A stretch of 64,000 bases of DNA. Origin: Cristatella mucedo (taxonomy: Eukaryota; Bryozoa; Phylactolaemata; Cristatellidae). A program made the position numbers and the translations under genes. Under the pieces are notes generated by a model that saw only the letters and a list, made by a program, of their open reading frames with translations, was not told the origin of the DNA and made no database searches. Within the stretch, counting starts at the first letter, position 1, and the number at the start of each line of letters is the position of its first letter. Below, piece after piece: positions 46,096-58,816 of this stretch. Where the stretch lies: positions 372,001 to 436,000 of the forward strand of contig WPIO01000010.1 of NCBI GenBank assembly GCA_009760855.2, read 5' to 3'.

Positions 46096-49000
46096 TTCCA
46101 CCAGGAATTTAGTACTCCAAGTTAGCTTCTCTTTCGTTCTCAGGTAGTTCGTGAACCATTGCTCAATTTTAGCCGCCTTTGCTAGTTTTTCTCAAGTTTC
46201 TTGTGCAGCTTTCTAAAAGCATTATATCTCAAATAAATTATTGCAACCGTAGCTTTTTTAATGTTATATCATTGTCGCTCGAAACTCTGGGGGAGCTTGC
46301 ACTAGTTGCGATTCTATCAAAACTAACTTGTCAAGGAGTTACGCGGTCGCTTGATGAACATGTTCAGCGTAATTTGCCACGATGAAGACTGATGAAGCCA
46401 TTCGTCACCAAAAGGTTTGCAATGAGAAAGGATGCTTAATGATGAGTGCATAAAAATCGGTGAGTGTTGACGACGATGAAAATTCCCGTAAAGTATTTGA
46501 GGGTACGAGGCTGAAGATGTGCTGAATAATCAGAGCTCAGCGTGCGAGAGAGCTCAGTGAAGTCGTATTAGAACGACAGAGGCCTTATCCGTTGCCTTAT
46601 CTTGCCACTCTTAGGTTAACATTGACTAGAAAAGAAGGAATGTTTTAGGAACTCAGTCAAAAGTTGAGCAGCTGTCAACGCAGAAGCACTTCAGATGAAA
46701 CGTGAAATCGTCGCGAAATCGTATCGCAAAAAGTGAAAAGCACTTGAGCGGCTGAGCTCGATCGGCAGCAAACGTGACGAATTCCGTAGCTACATAGCGA
46801 TGCAGGTCGCACAAAATGTACCTTATTAACGGGATGGCGGCAGAAAAAAAGATTTCCACACCGGATACATCGACGTCTGGCTTCGAATGCGACTTTGTTA
46901 GAATTGACTTTTTGAAGGCTATGAAAGGCAAACTGCACTGTTAAGTTCAAATATAGAACTTCGCAGAGGCATTTCGCAGCCGTTGGGTGAGATGCACCAT
47001 CGTGGAAAACCAGGTACGCGCAGCGAAATAACCACTCGAGCTCACGATTGCAGGCAGGAGTCGTGTGGTTGCTGTAAACCGAATTTATAGGAAAGTGATT
47101 TCAAATGGTCACCCTTCGCATCCTCAGGGTGAGTGAAATTCGTTCTGACGAACTAGGAATAATCTTGCCCCTGATTTTGATGCATTCTGAAATAGTATCA
47201 CACTTTCGTCTTGATAATCCTTATGAATCTGACTTACTAAACAATAGTTTTTAATTAATTATTAGAAAATTGTGCGAAATGGCTTATGCTGCGCCCATCT
47301 AACTCCTCTGCATGCCTGGACTGTGAAAATTAATGTTAAGATCGTGAACAATTTATTTAGATGTGATCGTTTTAATTGCTGTAATACTTTTCTTTCGTAA
47401 GTGTGCATTGATGCTGCCGGTATGATTCGTTAACTTTGAGTCAATCCTTACGCTTGACCAGAATTGCTGGAATCTGCATTTAAGGACTGCCAGAGTTAAA
47501 CAGATTGTTCCCTAGTGAACTTTAGATCCTGAACTTATTTTACGTAACGCGTGGCATTTTGTACCAATAAGATTATCCACTGGTGAAATGCAATGAAGCT
47601 ACACACTAAGGAAGTGTTATCCCTACATTGCTCTCGACCTTCCTACAGGAAAGCTGGTGCTACCATAGCATAGTAATCAATGCAAACCTCCGAATAGGCA
47701 CAATTCGACTTGCCTTACAGAAGTTGCCTTGTTGTGCCTTCAAAATTATGACTTACTTTAGACATTATACCCACCGATGGACAGGGATTTTTAATTTTTG
47801 TGACAAATGAGTTTACCCCAGCTAAATAGTAGCACGCCTAGAGAGCCGGCCGCCTGACAGGTCTCTAGAGCAAATCTGTAAGCTTAGCGTTGGTGGTGGC
47901 CTTTATCCCTGCGTCGTATGCTCTGCGAATAGTCTCCTCTGTGAACCAATTTGCGAAAATAAATTTGCATTTGCTATTTTGGTTTTCAGGATCAAATTCA
48001 CGTAGTAAAGCTAAAGCTACTATCCAGCAGTGAAACAAAGCTCGGTGAGGTTGATAAGCGATGCGAAGATTGTCACTCAATGATGATTAACTCGCATATA
48101 GAATGCTTGCTTTGTATGACATAGCTAATGGGCTCTAGCCTTTCATTGTATCTAAAGCTTTGGCCCAAGTGCTTCAGTCATTTACTGCCGCACGCCTAAT
48201 GCAGGCGAAGCTAATGCCTTAAAGGCCACGCCGAACTATAGCAGGCATTTATGCGACATCTGATCGTGGTAAAACTGAGTTGCTCATACCGCTGTTATAT
48301 AAAGGCCCAATACTTTATCGCTTTGCATTCGTCGTTGAACCCCGAGTGCCAGTACTGAAGTGGGATTTACTCCATCATCGCTCCATGGGTAAACATTCAG
48401 CCGTGTAGATTTGCAATTCGAAATATTTTTTTGTAAGTGCTTCCGGCAAAAACTCTTACGCCATTAAGAATGTACATACTGCCCTCTAACTAAACTGTCA
48501 GATTTCAGCCGTAATAGCTAAGAATTGCAGTCAACAGTGTGCTATACGTGATTAAGAGGTGTTGAAGAATTTTGCGGGCGAACCGAACTTTTATAAAGCG
48601 TAGTCTCAGCATCCGGTTCAGTAACTATCCGGCCAATACTATCTCTTTCCATTGCATTCGCTCAGTTTGAGATTTATTATCATAGTCAAACCATTATTTG
48701 GCATTTTCTCAGCAAATTTCCACTAAAATTTAATTACGGTGACAAGATTTGTTTTTTGGTATTTCTCTGTTAGGCTTGCTTTGTATCCAAAAACCTATGG
48801 GAATACGACCAAAAAGATGTCAATTTCAAATAACCTACGCTTTTATGTAATATTCTTTTGCAATTTTAAAAATTATGTATCAACTTAACACGGTTACGGC
48901 CACTGCATTATTTTTCATGCCAGCCGGAATTCCTTTAGCGGTAAATCCGAGATTCCTTGAGCAATGCAAACTCCTCGAGCCCGACGCTCAGAGCATGGCT

Positions 49001-49212
49001 TCTTGGAACCTCAGATAGAAATTAGAAAAAGTCTACTTGTTGACCTTATTTCGCGCTCCTATGCTTCAGAAGTGAGTACATATACCTGAATGTGAGCCTT
49101 TATTAACACTGCTCTCACACACATATAGTACCAGCCAGCAGACCCTGTTGAGAAAAATAAACCGGAACAGCCAATAAAACATTCTGCGTAAATAAAGCAG
49201 GTGTCTTCTGCC
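46096..49212. other. Long stretch without recognised gene
   Basis: A + reading near 46745 gives a short charged helix (LERLSSIGSKRDEFRSYI) that could be a fourth, unalignable family fragment. A minus-strand frame at 46653-46931 covers the same DNA. From about 47100 on the sequence is AT-rich with no supported feature. Confidence 0.4.
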
Positions 49213-49300
49213 AATAGATAATAATAGTAACATATTTAATTTGTATAGCGCCCTCAGATAAATTAATCTCTTTCTAGGCACTTCACATACGCTGCAAATG
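49213..49300 (-). mobile_element. L2/SINE 3' tail
   Basis: The + strand reads AATAATAGTAACATATTTAA, then TAGCGCCCTCAGATAAATTA and ATCTCTTTCTAGGCACTTC, the reverse complement of the shared tail. Whether LINE or SINE derived is unclear. GCGCCCTCAG favours the LINE form. Confidence 0.7.
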
Positions 49301-49640
49301 CGGCTTGTGTTGAGGTTACGGTCACATTTTTCCGAATGATTTTGGTATCGATACGAATGACGCAATAGCGTTTGCCGTGCACGGAGTAAGCTAAATATTA
49401 AAGGCCTTTGCTGACGATTTAAAGTTCTTATACCTCAGCCGATTCGTGTAACGTGCATGGAAATCCTTTATAAGCTCGCAGTTGAGGTTTTCTACTCGTT
49501 AATTGTTTATGTTATAACTCGGTCAGGTGTTTCATTTTGTAGAGAATAATTTGAACCAAATCCCCAACGCCGAAGGCAATCCTTGAATTCCATTAGAGAT
49601 AAGAGTACACGTAGAAATAAAGTATCCACCTTCCATGTTT
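49301..49640. other. No gene recognised
   Basis: No supported feature. Confidence 0.4.
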
Positions 49641-51207
49641 TAATAATAATAATAATAATAATAATAATGCACTTGATAAAGCGCCCTCAGAGAACTTAAT
49701 CTCTCTCTAGGCGTTTTACATTTGCTGTAAAGTGAAATGCAATTGAATAGTAGGTAAAATCATGCTTGAAAAACAAACGAAATGAATAATGTGGTTAGGG
49801 ATGACATGCACAGGGTCAGCATGCAAATGTGATTAGTGGCAGCATGCACAGTGTCAGCACGCATAAGCACATCAAGGACGAATCACAGGGACCTATTAAA
49901 TGCTGTCCTAAATAGGTGTGTTTTTAGGTTCTTTTTAAATGTGGTCAGGTCAGGGGATGTTCTGACGCAGGTCGGGAGGGAGTTCCAAGCTTTGGTAGCA
50001 TTCGAACTAAATGCATGGTCTCCAAAGGATTTGAGGTTTGTACGAGGTATTTCTAGACTGTTGGATTCCGAAAAGCGGATGGTACGATGCTTGGCCTGAT
50101 GGGGTAGTATATCTGAAAGATAGGCTGGAGTCATAGAATGAAGGGACCTAAAAGTGAGCGACAAGACCTTGAAGTCAATCCGTTGCTTGACTGGTAGCCA
50201 GTGCAGGTCGGCGAGAAGTGGAGTCATGTGGCAACTGCGATGCTCACGACAGACAAGCCTAGCTGCAGAGTTTTGCACAAGCTGCAATCGCCTGATCGCA
50301 CATGCTGGTAAGCCAGTAAGCAGTGAGTTGCAGAAGTCGAGACGGGATGTCACGAATGCATGGACCAACTTAGATGCGGTATCCTTATATAAGCAAGTCC
50401 GAATTTTAGCAATGTTATGTAGCTGAAAAAATAGACAGATTGGACTGTGGAGCTGATATGGTCGTCTAACGAGAGGTCACTTTGGAATATGACACCTAGA
50501 TTTCGAGCTGATTCAACAGGAGATATGCTGGCAGAGCCAATTTTGAGAGTCAGCCTTTCCAATTTGTGATTCACGCTGGGTTTGCCCATAACTAGTAAGT
50601 TAGTTTTATCATCGTTAAGTTTTAGAAAATTTGCTGCTATCCATGTGCGGGTGTCATCAATACATGCAGCAAGTGAGCTGAGAGAATTCGAGGTGCTCGA
50701 AGGCTGGGAGGGATCAAAGCAAAGGTACAACTGAGTGTCATCCGCATAGAAGTGAAAGCCTAGATTGTGCTTGGCAATCACATCAGCGAGAGGCAGAGTA
50801 TAAAATGTGAAAATAACTGGACCTAGCACGGAGCCCTGAGGTACTCCATATTTCAGATGTACTTCAGGTGATCTTTGTCTATTCACGTCAATACTCTGGA
50901 GTCTCCCACTGAGATAGGACCTGAACCACTGCAGAGCAGTGCCAGTGATGCCCAGGCGAGATGAGAAGCGCTCTAGGAGAACTTTGGGATCGATGGTATC
51001 AAAAGCTGCCGAAAGATCGAGCAAAACAAGCAGAGACACTCTACCCATGTCTGCATTCCTAAGTAGTTCGTTGTATACCCTAAGCAATGCTGACTCTGTG
51101 GAGTGATAAGCTCTAAGGCCGGACTGAAATTTACTAGCAAGGTGTGAGGTTTTGATATATGAGTTTAGTTGGTCTGCCACGACCCGCTCCAGTGTCTTTG
51201 ATACTTT
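49641..51207 (-). mobile_element. 5'-truncated L2 LINE with broken ORF2
   Basis: A (TAA)n start at 49641 on the + strand marks the 3' end of this minus-strand copy. The 3' UTR follows, and ORF2 is split into a C-terminal frame (49883-50368) and an RT frame (50350-51180) that overlap slightly, so a frameshift lies near 50370-50430. Motif A reads [11 protein letters not shown], motif [10 protein letters not shown], motif C YADD, and NDDKT is present. The 5' boundary near 51207 falls at the [14 protein letters not shown] equivalent, a normal 5' truncation. It is very similar to the copies at 5268 and 62100. Confidence 0.9.
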
Positions 51208-51645
51208 GTTTTAACGCATTTGATGCCTTGGTTCTAGTCTCTATTGTATTTTTCAGATCAGGCCTGACTGGAGGAAGTTAAAGATTTTTCCTGAAAGATT
51301 TAGCGAATGAGTGAGGCTGGATTCTGTAGAAAGGTTTAAAGACTTCATGTCTGAGACTTAAAGCGTCTTAAATTAGCGTCTTAAATTGTCAAGATCTTTT
51401 GGTATTTCAGACCAACCACAAGTTGAGACACTTTCCTGGAAACCTAGTCTCAAGCACGTTCTCATGCAGGTCAACTGTGTACCTCAGTGCGTGAGCTGAG
51501 GTTCGATGTCCGATGTTCGATGCTGTTACTGAGGCAGCGGCCGAAGGGCTCGATCAGTGAGAGCTGCGTTGGTCGCAGACCATACAGGATCTTATAGGGC
51601 GTTCTTTTTGTTCATGCCTTTTCGTACTGTATGCTGCAATGCTAC
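51208..51645. other. No gene recognised
   Basis: No supported feature. Confidence 0.4.
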
Positions 51646-51890
51646 GTACCAACAGTCTAAGCTCCGTCAAGCCCACTCGGAAATGTCATCCTTTAGGGCT
51701 GTGCAAATTCTAGAGCCGAGGCAGTTTCTTTTCTTCTGCTTGAGGAAAATGGAAAGTACTAACGATACGCGCCCTAACTAAGGTCGGAGTGCAAAGTGGC
51801 AAAAGGCTTATATATGTGCCATCAAGCGTCAGCCATGCACAGCGGATTACCGTGAAATATTGGTGCTGGTGTCGGAGCTAACAACTGCCT
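51646..51890 (+). mobile_element. Dispersed repeat shared with 41.4 kb (L2-like 3' UTR)
   Basis: AAGCCCACTCGGAAATGTCAT, then CTGCTTGAGGAAAATGGAAA and GTACTAACGATACG, parallel 41400-41520 in order and spacing. At the 41-kb copy this follows an L2 ORF2 end, so here it is probably the 3' UTR of the same LINE subtype. Confidence 0.5.
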
Positions 51891-52097
51891 CGATTACTGC
51901 AGGGGTTTCTCTCGTGTATTCTCTAGGGTACTCCTAATGACATTGTGGATAGTGACAGCCTTTTTTGACAAGGTCTTCTTGGTCTGCAATATAAGCGCTT
52001 TAACGCCAGAAAACATTAGCACCTCAATGATTATCATGTACAATTTTTAATTTTGCCTTTTTATGACATTTATTTGCTTTTGCGCTCAGTGATGTGT

Positions 52098-52215
52098 GCT
52101 TTGGTTTGGCCCAGGGCTAAGGCTTTTAACGCCTAAAGATCGTGAGCTGGAGCCTTAAGTATTTGTAGAGCGCTTGGATAGAGATTAATCAATGCTAGGG
52201 AGGTATACACATTAA
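52098..52215 (+). mobile_element. SINE-A copy, diverged
   Basis: TTTGGTTTGGCCCAGGGCTAA is the head, GATCGTGAGCTGGAGCCTT a decayed B box, and GTAGAGCGCTTGGATAGAGA then TTAATCAATGCTAGGGAGG a decayed tail. Confidence 0.6.
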
Positions 52216-52606
52216 TTAAATTGATATTTGCCTGTGGATTTTATTTTTAAATTTAATGATTATGACATTGATACCTTACTAGAAAATGTTTTCAGATTAA
52301 TTTTATCCACCACAGAATTTCACAATCAAAACCCGAGGATCCTTTTACGACGAATATAATCAGCAAATAATCATATAATTAGATACCTTTTTTACGTTCA
52401 TTAGCTTTCTTACATAAATTTAGAATTTTTGTACAGTTGGTTGCCGTAATTTTGTGGATTTTGATTATTTGAGCACTTTTGCCGATTTTGCTTTTGTTTG
52501 CATTTTGAGGGAAGTGCTTTGATAGATCTTTGCATGTACAAAGGTGTTGTAAATCGTTCGGCGTATTTACCAAAAATTCCAGATAACCTTGGTTATTTCG
52601 GGGTAA

Positions 52607-52681
52607 GGACATTTCCCCCCTGGACGTTTCCCCCTGGACATTTCCCGCCGGACATTTCCCCCTGGTGTAGGACATTTCCCC
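52607..52681. repeat. Five tandem copies of GGACATTTCCCCCT-like 14-mer
   Basis: Units read GGACATTTCCCCCC, GGACGTTTCCCCCT, GGACATTTCCCGCC, GGACATTTCCCCCT and GGACATTTCCCCC. The last two are separated by GGTGTA. It directly precedes the TTTAGGG array. The proline-rich open frame over it is a by-product. Confidence 0.85.
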
Positions 52682-52684
52682 CGG

Positions 52685-53128
52685 TATATGGTTTAGGGTT
52701 TAGTGTTTAGGGTTTGTAGGGTTTAGGGTTTAGAGTTTAGGGTTTAGGAATGATGGTTTAGGGTTTGGAATTTAGGATTTATGGTTTTTAGGGTTTAGAG
52801 TTTAGGGTTTAGGGGTTTTAGGTTTTAGGGTTTAAGGTTTAGGGTTTAGGGTGTAGGGTTTAGGGTGTAGGGTTTAGTGTTTGGGATTTGGGGTTTAGGG
52901 TTTAGGGTTTAGGGTTTAGGGTTTAGGGTTTAGGGTTTAGAGTTTGGGGTTTAGGCTTTTAGAGTTTAGGGTTTAGGGATTAGGGTTTAGAGTTTGGGGT
53001 TTACGGATTAGGGTTTAGAGTTTGGGGTTTAGGCTTTTAGAGTTTAGTGTTTAGGGATTGGGGTTGAGAGTTTGGGGTTTAGGCTTTTAGAGTTTAGTGT
53101 TTAGGGTATAAGTTTTAGAGTTTAGGGC
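52685..53128. repeat. Degenerate (TTTAGGG)n array with higher-order structure
   Basis: About 440 bp of G-rich heptamers on the + strand. About seven pure TTTAGGG units lie at 52893-52940, and variants (TTTGGGG, TTTAGAG, GTGTAGGG) surround them. In the second half, a longer block starting AGAGTTTGGGGTTTAGGC recurs (near 52940, 53019 and 53067), a higher-order repeat. TTTAGGG is the plant-type telomere unit. Animals normally have TTAGGG. Confidence 0.9.
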
Positions 53129-56100
53129 GGGCTGCGCCTCCACCGCCTAAATCCTCCCTTGCTCGCAGTCCGCGCTTTAATTAGTGCATATTGGGGCAAA
53201 ACTAGATCTCTTGAGGTTGAGTTATACTCAGCAGACCTCTGAGACTTTGCAGGAACGCGCGGCACGAAGTAGCGAGCGCCGCTTTGACAGGTACGAACAT
53301 GTGCCTGGCGGCGTCGAGCGGGACCTAACTTCCGCGGGCGTATTTTTCAGAACTTCTCAGTACAGTTGGTGACGGTTGACAGGCATAAAAACCTTATTGC
53401 TAGTTGGAGAAAATCTTTTTATTTCATGCTATGAGTCAGCTACACTAGCTAAGCAGTCACAGGAATCCGTAACCCGTTCCATCGGAACATTGATTTTCGA
53501 AATTAGGAAATTTCAATAGAATCACATTTTTAATTAGTACGTCAGTATCCGAAAACCGTTCGTTTTCTTGTGAGAAGTTATTACGAGAATGCTGCGAATT
53601 TTCTCGGCTATGGTCAAGTCTTTGAAAAACACGCGACGCGATTTTAAGTTTGCATTGCAGTAGGCTAAATTTTGATTTAAAAGGGTGGAAAAATCGTGCG
53701 TGCATCCAGACAGAAATTATCAATATAGAATGCGTATTTAGCCGGGGAAAAAACAATGCGGAACCTTACTTATAAGCTGGCCTTAATTAAATAAATTCCA
53801 GAAGCAATGCAGTTCCAGTTTATAAATGTGGAGAGAATGTTCAACGCCCTTTCCGTTCATCGTCCTTGACGCGGGCAGGCTGTAACGGCTAAACGTATTA
53901 AGTTTGAAGTTAAGAGCGATTCCGTTCGATCGATCGATCGATCGATGATCGATGATATCCGCAGCTGATGACGATGGCTGATATCCGCAGCCCTATCTTG
54001 CACACGACGGCCCACCCATTTTCCTACACGGATGCCTACAGCGATGCCTAAACGAGGCAGACTGGCTAGGCTACGCCCGCAAGCCCGCGAGGCGGAACGA
54101 TGCGTTGCCATCAGCTATTTAACTACGCGGCTCTGGAAGCGACTGAATTGCTCCTCCCCCCCCCCCCCCGCTTAATCAGCGCAATAACATCGCCGGGGTA
54201 TGCGGCTGCTGCCTGGTCTTACCTTTTTCTGAACCATCATTGCGAATATTTATCGTCTTCGGAGATTGGCGGCTTCAGAGATTGGCGGTTTACAATGGTA
54301 GAAGCGCGTTTCGCCACCAAACAAATCCACCAGCGTCTGCTCGTTACCTGCTAGCCGCAGTAGCGACATAAAACGAAAATGTCTGGCTGACCTGCAGAAA
54401 CGTGTAGCAGCGTTTTCATACTTGATATAGACGGTGAAAAAAGATGGAAAGCACGCTTAGAAGCAGTCGACCACATGCGACGCTTGTGTGCATTGATTTG
54501 GATAGCTGCAGCAGAGAACGCAGTTTGGAGATGACACGAACGCTGAGTCAGCCGTTGGGCCTGAAAGCCGCTTCTCGGAGCGTGCTGGCGCAACGATGTA
54601 CGTGCGGTTGTGATCATCCGGCAAGGCGTCTGAGCGTGCTGCCTTAGAATACAACTCTCCTTACGCAGAACGGCTCACTGCGCTGTGCGATTTTGAATGA
54701 ACGTATTCGTTTCTAACCACGTCCGAAGTTTCAGTTGTTGGACAGCTTGCTGGAGCCGGAACGATGCGCAGCTGCTCAAATGGCATCAGTCGCCGCCACC
54801 CTTAAGTATGACCGCATTGTATGAGACGGCTATTCGGAAGCAGTGCAGCGTCGTACATCGCCTAGATCGCGCTGTCGATCTAGCGGCTGTAGATAAACGG
54901 GCTGCTGCATTGCTCCTTTCGAACGAGTGATCGAGCGATCGCTTCGCTATTTATCACAATATGTAACGCAATTTCTTCTATCCCTGGCTAGTGAGCGAAT
55001 TTACTAATTGCCACAAAATTTCCTAATATTGCCATTGTTTCCTAAGATTTTGTTCTTCTTGCGACCAGGACACAGGTGAACTTGAAATCAGCCCAAATCG
55101 ATGAGACAACTGATAACTTCATGTCATGCGGTTAATAGTTAGTCGTTGAGATTCACATGAATCAAAATACTGGGTATTTACCGCGAAGTCAGACATAGTC
55201 AGACAAAAATTACCACTCAATTTGATTCGGAAATGAGTCGATGTTCTAGATGTGGTGCTATTCTGAAAATCGCTTTGTAGAAGAAGCGCGTAAACCTTTT
55301 CCCGTCGAGATTCCATTGTACCTCCCTCTGTAACAACGCCAAACGTCCAGCATGTCCTGATAAAAGCGACTGCCTTGTTTCGCTGAGTTTTTCTCCTTTT
55401 GCTTGCTTGACAAGATGACAACACGAGATCTGACAAGATGACACACAAGAGATCACAAGACCTGACAAGATGAGAACACAGAGTAAGGACTTTTGAACGA
55501 CAGCCTGCTGCTTTCCATTGTAGCGTTATTGTTATGACATCCCGAACTAGCGGCTTCAGTAGTAGTTTTCAGCGTTGTCATTTCGTAGAAAGCCTCGAAC
55601 GAGTGCAACTAAGCTGTTCCATGCTGATCTCTCCGTCTCCTTCTCAGCTTTTTGGCGAATTCGTTAGTTCTACGAAGCCGACGAAGCGCTTTTATCGCCC
55701 ATTGTTTTCCGCCGCTACAGTCAGAAGCTGCCAGAAGCTCAGCATTAGATTTAGTGAGAAAATGTTCAGATATTCTTTCCAGCTGGCTGAGAAGAGGTTT
55801 CTCTCGTGAGCTGCATCTGTTAAATCGGAAAACTGCTAAAGCAATAAGCGCAATTCATGTATGACCAAGTCATAAGAAGCCTCGCGATAGTCTGGATAGT
55901 CGAGTATTATAAAAAGCGATGAGCTGAAAGCGATTAGCGTGTCAAATAGCAAAACGGCCGGTTGCAGCCACTCAGCACGAGTAGGATTTGGCACAAATGA
56001 GTGATTTTTGCTTTGCAGGTCACCAAATGTCTTCTTGCTTTGCACGTCACCTTTACCTTCTACTGTTGGAATGTCGCAACGCACATTCCGACAGTAAGGG

Positions 56101-57479
56101 CTGTGGAGATATTTTCACCACTTCCCACATAACAATTCGCTTGAAGTTTTTATGTGAGAGTTTAACTGGCCTGCGAGTTCTTTTTAAATGTCTTTAAAAT
56201 TAGCAAAACCGACAAGTCATTTTTAGCATCCTTGGAGAACCAAATCTAATCAGGCACTTTACAACTCGCTTTAAGAAAAAGTGTTAGTGAAATGCACCTC
56301 TAACTACTTCAATTAGCATAAGAAACCAATAAAGTAACCTATAAAAGCCAACATTCCAAAGCATATAATGAAATATTCTCGTCTGTCTCTCCGTTACTCT
56401 TATAACAGGCCGATGTAATTACCATTGCATTGTCGCAGCTGCAACAAGTTGTTTGGATGCATGTGCATGAAGATTTCGCCATTTTGTACAGTAATTGGAA
56501 TCAATGCTGACGTTGATTTGGAGAGATTATGATTGATTTGCAAAAGAAGTGTCCTTTACTCGGAATAAAGCGCAACGGTGAGTTGTGAAAAACACGCAAT
56601 TATCACCCTCATCATCAAGCGGCAACGTACGACACATACCCATACAAGTGCCTTCGTGCAGACACAGATTCTCAGCATTCACGTTGAGAGTTGGCAGGAG
56701 TAAAAGTACTAGTAGCGCAGACACCATCACCTGCATGGGCCTGGTAAACAAACTGACTTGACTGACATCAGAGAAGCAGTTACTACAACAGCAGTCTCAA
56801 ATCAAGTTTCAATGGTCTCAGATGGTCGCATAGAGATAATAAACTGCACACAGTATCCATACTATCGTTTAAAACTTTAAACTTGTGCTTCCCAAAGCCG
56901 CATATCAAGTGTCCAGATTTTACCGCTTCGAGTTGCAACCACTTCCTTACCCAGTGCTAAATGTATGACCTCGGAGCGCCGAATCTTTGCAATCACCGAA
57001 AATTACTCGTGCCAGGCAGTAGGCTATCAGGAGGTTCTAATACGCTTCAAATTGCATGCGTTTGCGACAGGGCAATGAGGCTCACAATAAAAATTCCTTC
57101 ACAATTCAGCCAGACATTCGCTATAATAGTACGCATTATCACTGAATCACATCTTGTGAGTAAGAAATTCCTCACAGTTCGCTACGTAACACTGATCTAC
57201 AATAACCTCAAGTTTTTTGACGACTGCTCCTGTATTCACTGAAGTTAAGCAAGGTTTGTTCCTCAATGATGTTCATTCTTGGCAGAGCGTGCACTCTCTG
57301 CAGCTTCTAGGCATTCAATTTCTCCAACACTGCACACTGCTTACCCATACTCATCGAAAAGTGTGCATTGGCACAACGTTCATTAACATAATCACAGGCA
57401 ATAAGATTAGCGCAAGGTGACTGCGAAGCGTCGCTCTTGGCCGTATGATCCCGGGACCTCCTGGAACACGAACCTCCTG
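53129..57479. other. Long stretch with many short unrecognised frames
   Basis: No supported gene. Small features: a (GATC)n run at about 53934-53955; GATATCCGCAGC twice near 53955 and 53981; a run of C at about 54153-54168; GC-richer segments at 54100-54930 with overlapping short frames on both strands; and short direct repeats of CAAGATGA-type sequence at 55410-55470. A + frame at 55534-55809 is basic and unrecognised. Confidence 0.4.
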
Positions 57480-57592
57480 GGATCGCTCGCTAAGGCGCTT
57501 GCTCTTCACGACCGCGGTCGTGGGCTCGAATCCTGCCGTGGGCGATTCTGTACTGCCAACTGCAAGCGGTGGCTGTGATAGCCGTTAAGGCT

Positions 57593-57623
<31 letters not shown>

Positions 57624-57655
57624 TATGCAAATAAGGCTGTTCAATCAGCATTATT
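57480..57655 (+). mobile_element. SINE-B copy with CTG expansion
   Basis: CGCTCGCTAAGGCGCTTGCTC is the head, GGTCGTGGGCTCGAATCCTGCC a good B box, and AACTGCAAGCGGTGGCTGTG then ATAGCCGTTAAGGCTCTG the body. An in-element (CTG)n run (57592-57625) follows, then AAGGCTGTTCAATCAGC at the 3' end, which passes into ATTATTATT. Confidence 0.8.
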
Positions 57656-58639
57656 ATTACTATAAGCTAATACTATAATCAACATTATTATTACTATAAG
57701 CAGCTATCGCTAATCAGATATTAAATGTTACAAACGCGCTCTGGCGGCTCGTTCGTGCACTTCGGACTTGTGCCGCCAACACAGCGCTCGAAACGGTGCT
57801 AGTCTTTATTGAAGAAGCACGACTAGCGATGCAAGGTTTGAGGCTACCTCGATTTACGCAGGTCTTTCGACGGTAGCTGAGCTCGGAAGCAATACAGTGC
57901 CTCCAGGAGACTAGCACAGTCCACTTCCGTTGCTAAGAGCCGTTTATTCGACAAACACGTATGTCAGGCACGTGCCATAGCATGCGACTCGTTTCCTGCT
58001 CGACTTCGATGGTCCCGTTCGAGTGATTACAACCAGATAGAACCCAGAAAAAAAATGTGGCCGTTGTAAAGAGGACGTGCAGACGCATACAATGCATCTG
58101 TGCAATAACGCTCTTCACTGGCAATTGCCTGAGTCAAGTACAGATATCTATTTTTTTAAGATTTGTGTACGTTAGTATTTAAAAAGTCTCGGATGTTCGG
58201 TCCTCCTTCTCCTTCTCTTTTGGCTCGGTGGTGGTTTGACGAACTACGGCACGATGTGTTGCAATTTAACGTTATGTATCCCCGTTTGTAACTTCCCAAA
58301 GACTATGTAGGTTCTGAGCATAAGTGTATAGCGAACTCATAGCCTAAGCGGCTTTTGGTACGCATTCGGTGCAGACTACAGACTTCATCTCACGTAACAA
58401 AGAGAAAGTGACAAGCATAGCAGAGCCAGGAGAGCAGTTGAAGTAGTGGGTAGCGTGGAAGTACCAGCTCGGGACGGCTGGGGAAAATGTGCGATTGTCG
58501 GCAACAGGAGAGTAGTTGCCGTTGCGAAAGAATTGCGTAAGTAAGTTCCGAAGTCTAGGACCTGCAGAGCAATAGATTCTGAAGCCAACGGTCTCTAAGT
58601 GGAGGGACGGAACACCTAATTTTTGTCCATACAGGACAT
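57656..58639. other. No gene recognised
   Basis: A short direct repeat (CAATCAGCATTATTATTACT / TAATCAACATTATTATTACT) follows the SINE. Otherwise no supported feature. Confidence 0.4.
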
Positions 58640-58805
58640 GAGGCAGGAGGAGGCTGAAACTGCTACAACAGTTCAGCTAGGTACTAAGAAGTCGAGCCGT
58701 GTCGGGTCTTGTAGGTCAGCGTACGAGCTTGGCTCTGTATCATCTGATCAACCGGCAGCCACCCAAGCTCTTTCAGCAAAGGAGACACGTGGTCAAACAC
58801 CAGGG
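58640..58805 (-). mobile_element. L2-like LINE fragment, second family
   Basis: The minus strand reads HVSPLLKELGWLPVDQ, then IQSQARTLTYKT, the C-terminal region of an L2-type ORF2 of the same subfamily as 23820-23940. It directly abuts the RLE-type fragment that follows. Confidence 0.65.
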
Positions 58806-58816
58806 TCACCTAGACA

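Noticed and set aside
52607-52681. 14-mer array as a cluster of NF-kappa-B sites or a CRISPR array
   Set aside because: The unit does not fit the 10-bp kappa-B consensus well. There are no unique spacers and the context is animal nuclear DNA, so CRISPR is excluded.
54100-54930. Overlapping short frames as further copies of the 39.6-kb family
   Set aside because: Some charged helices are present but neither defining block aligns.
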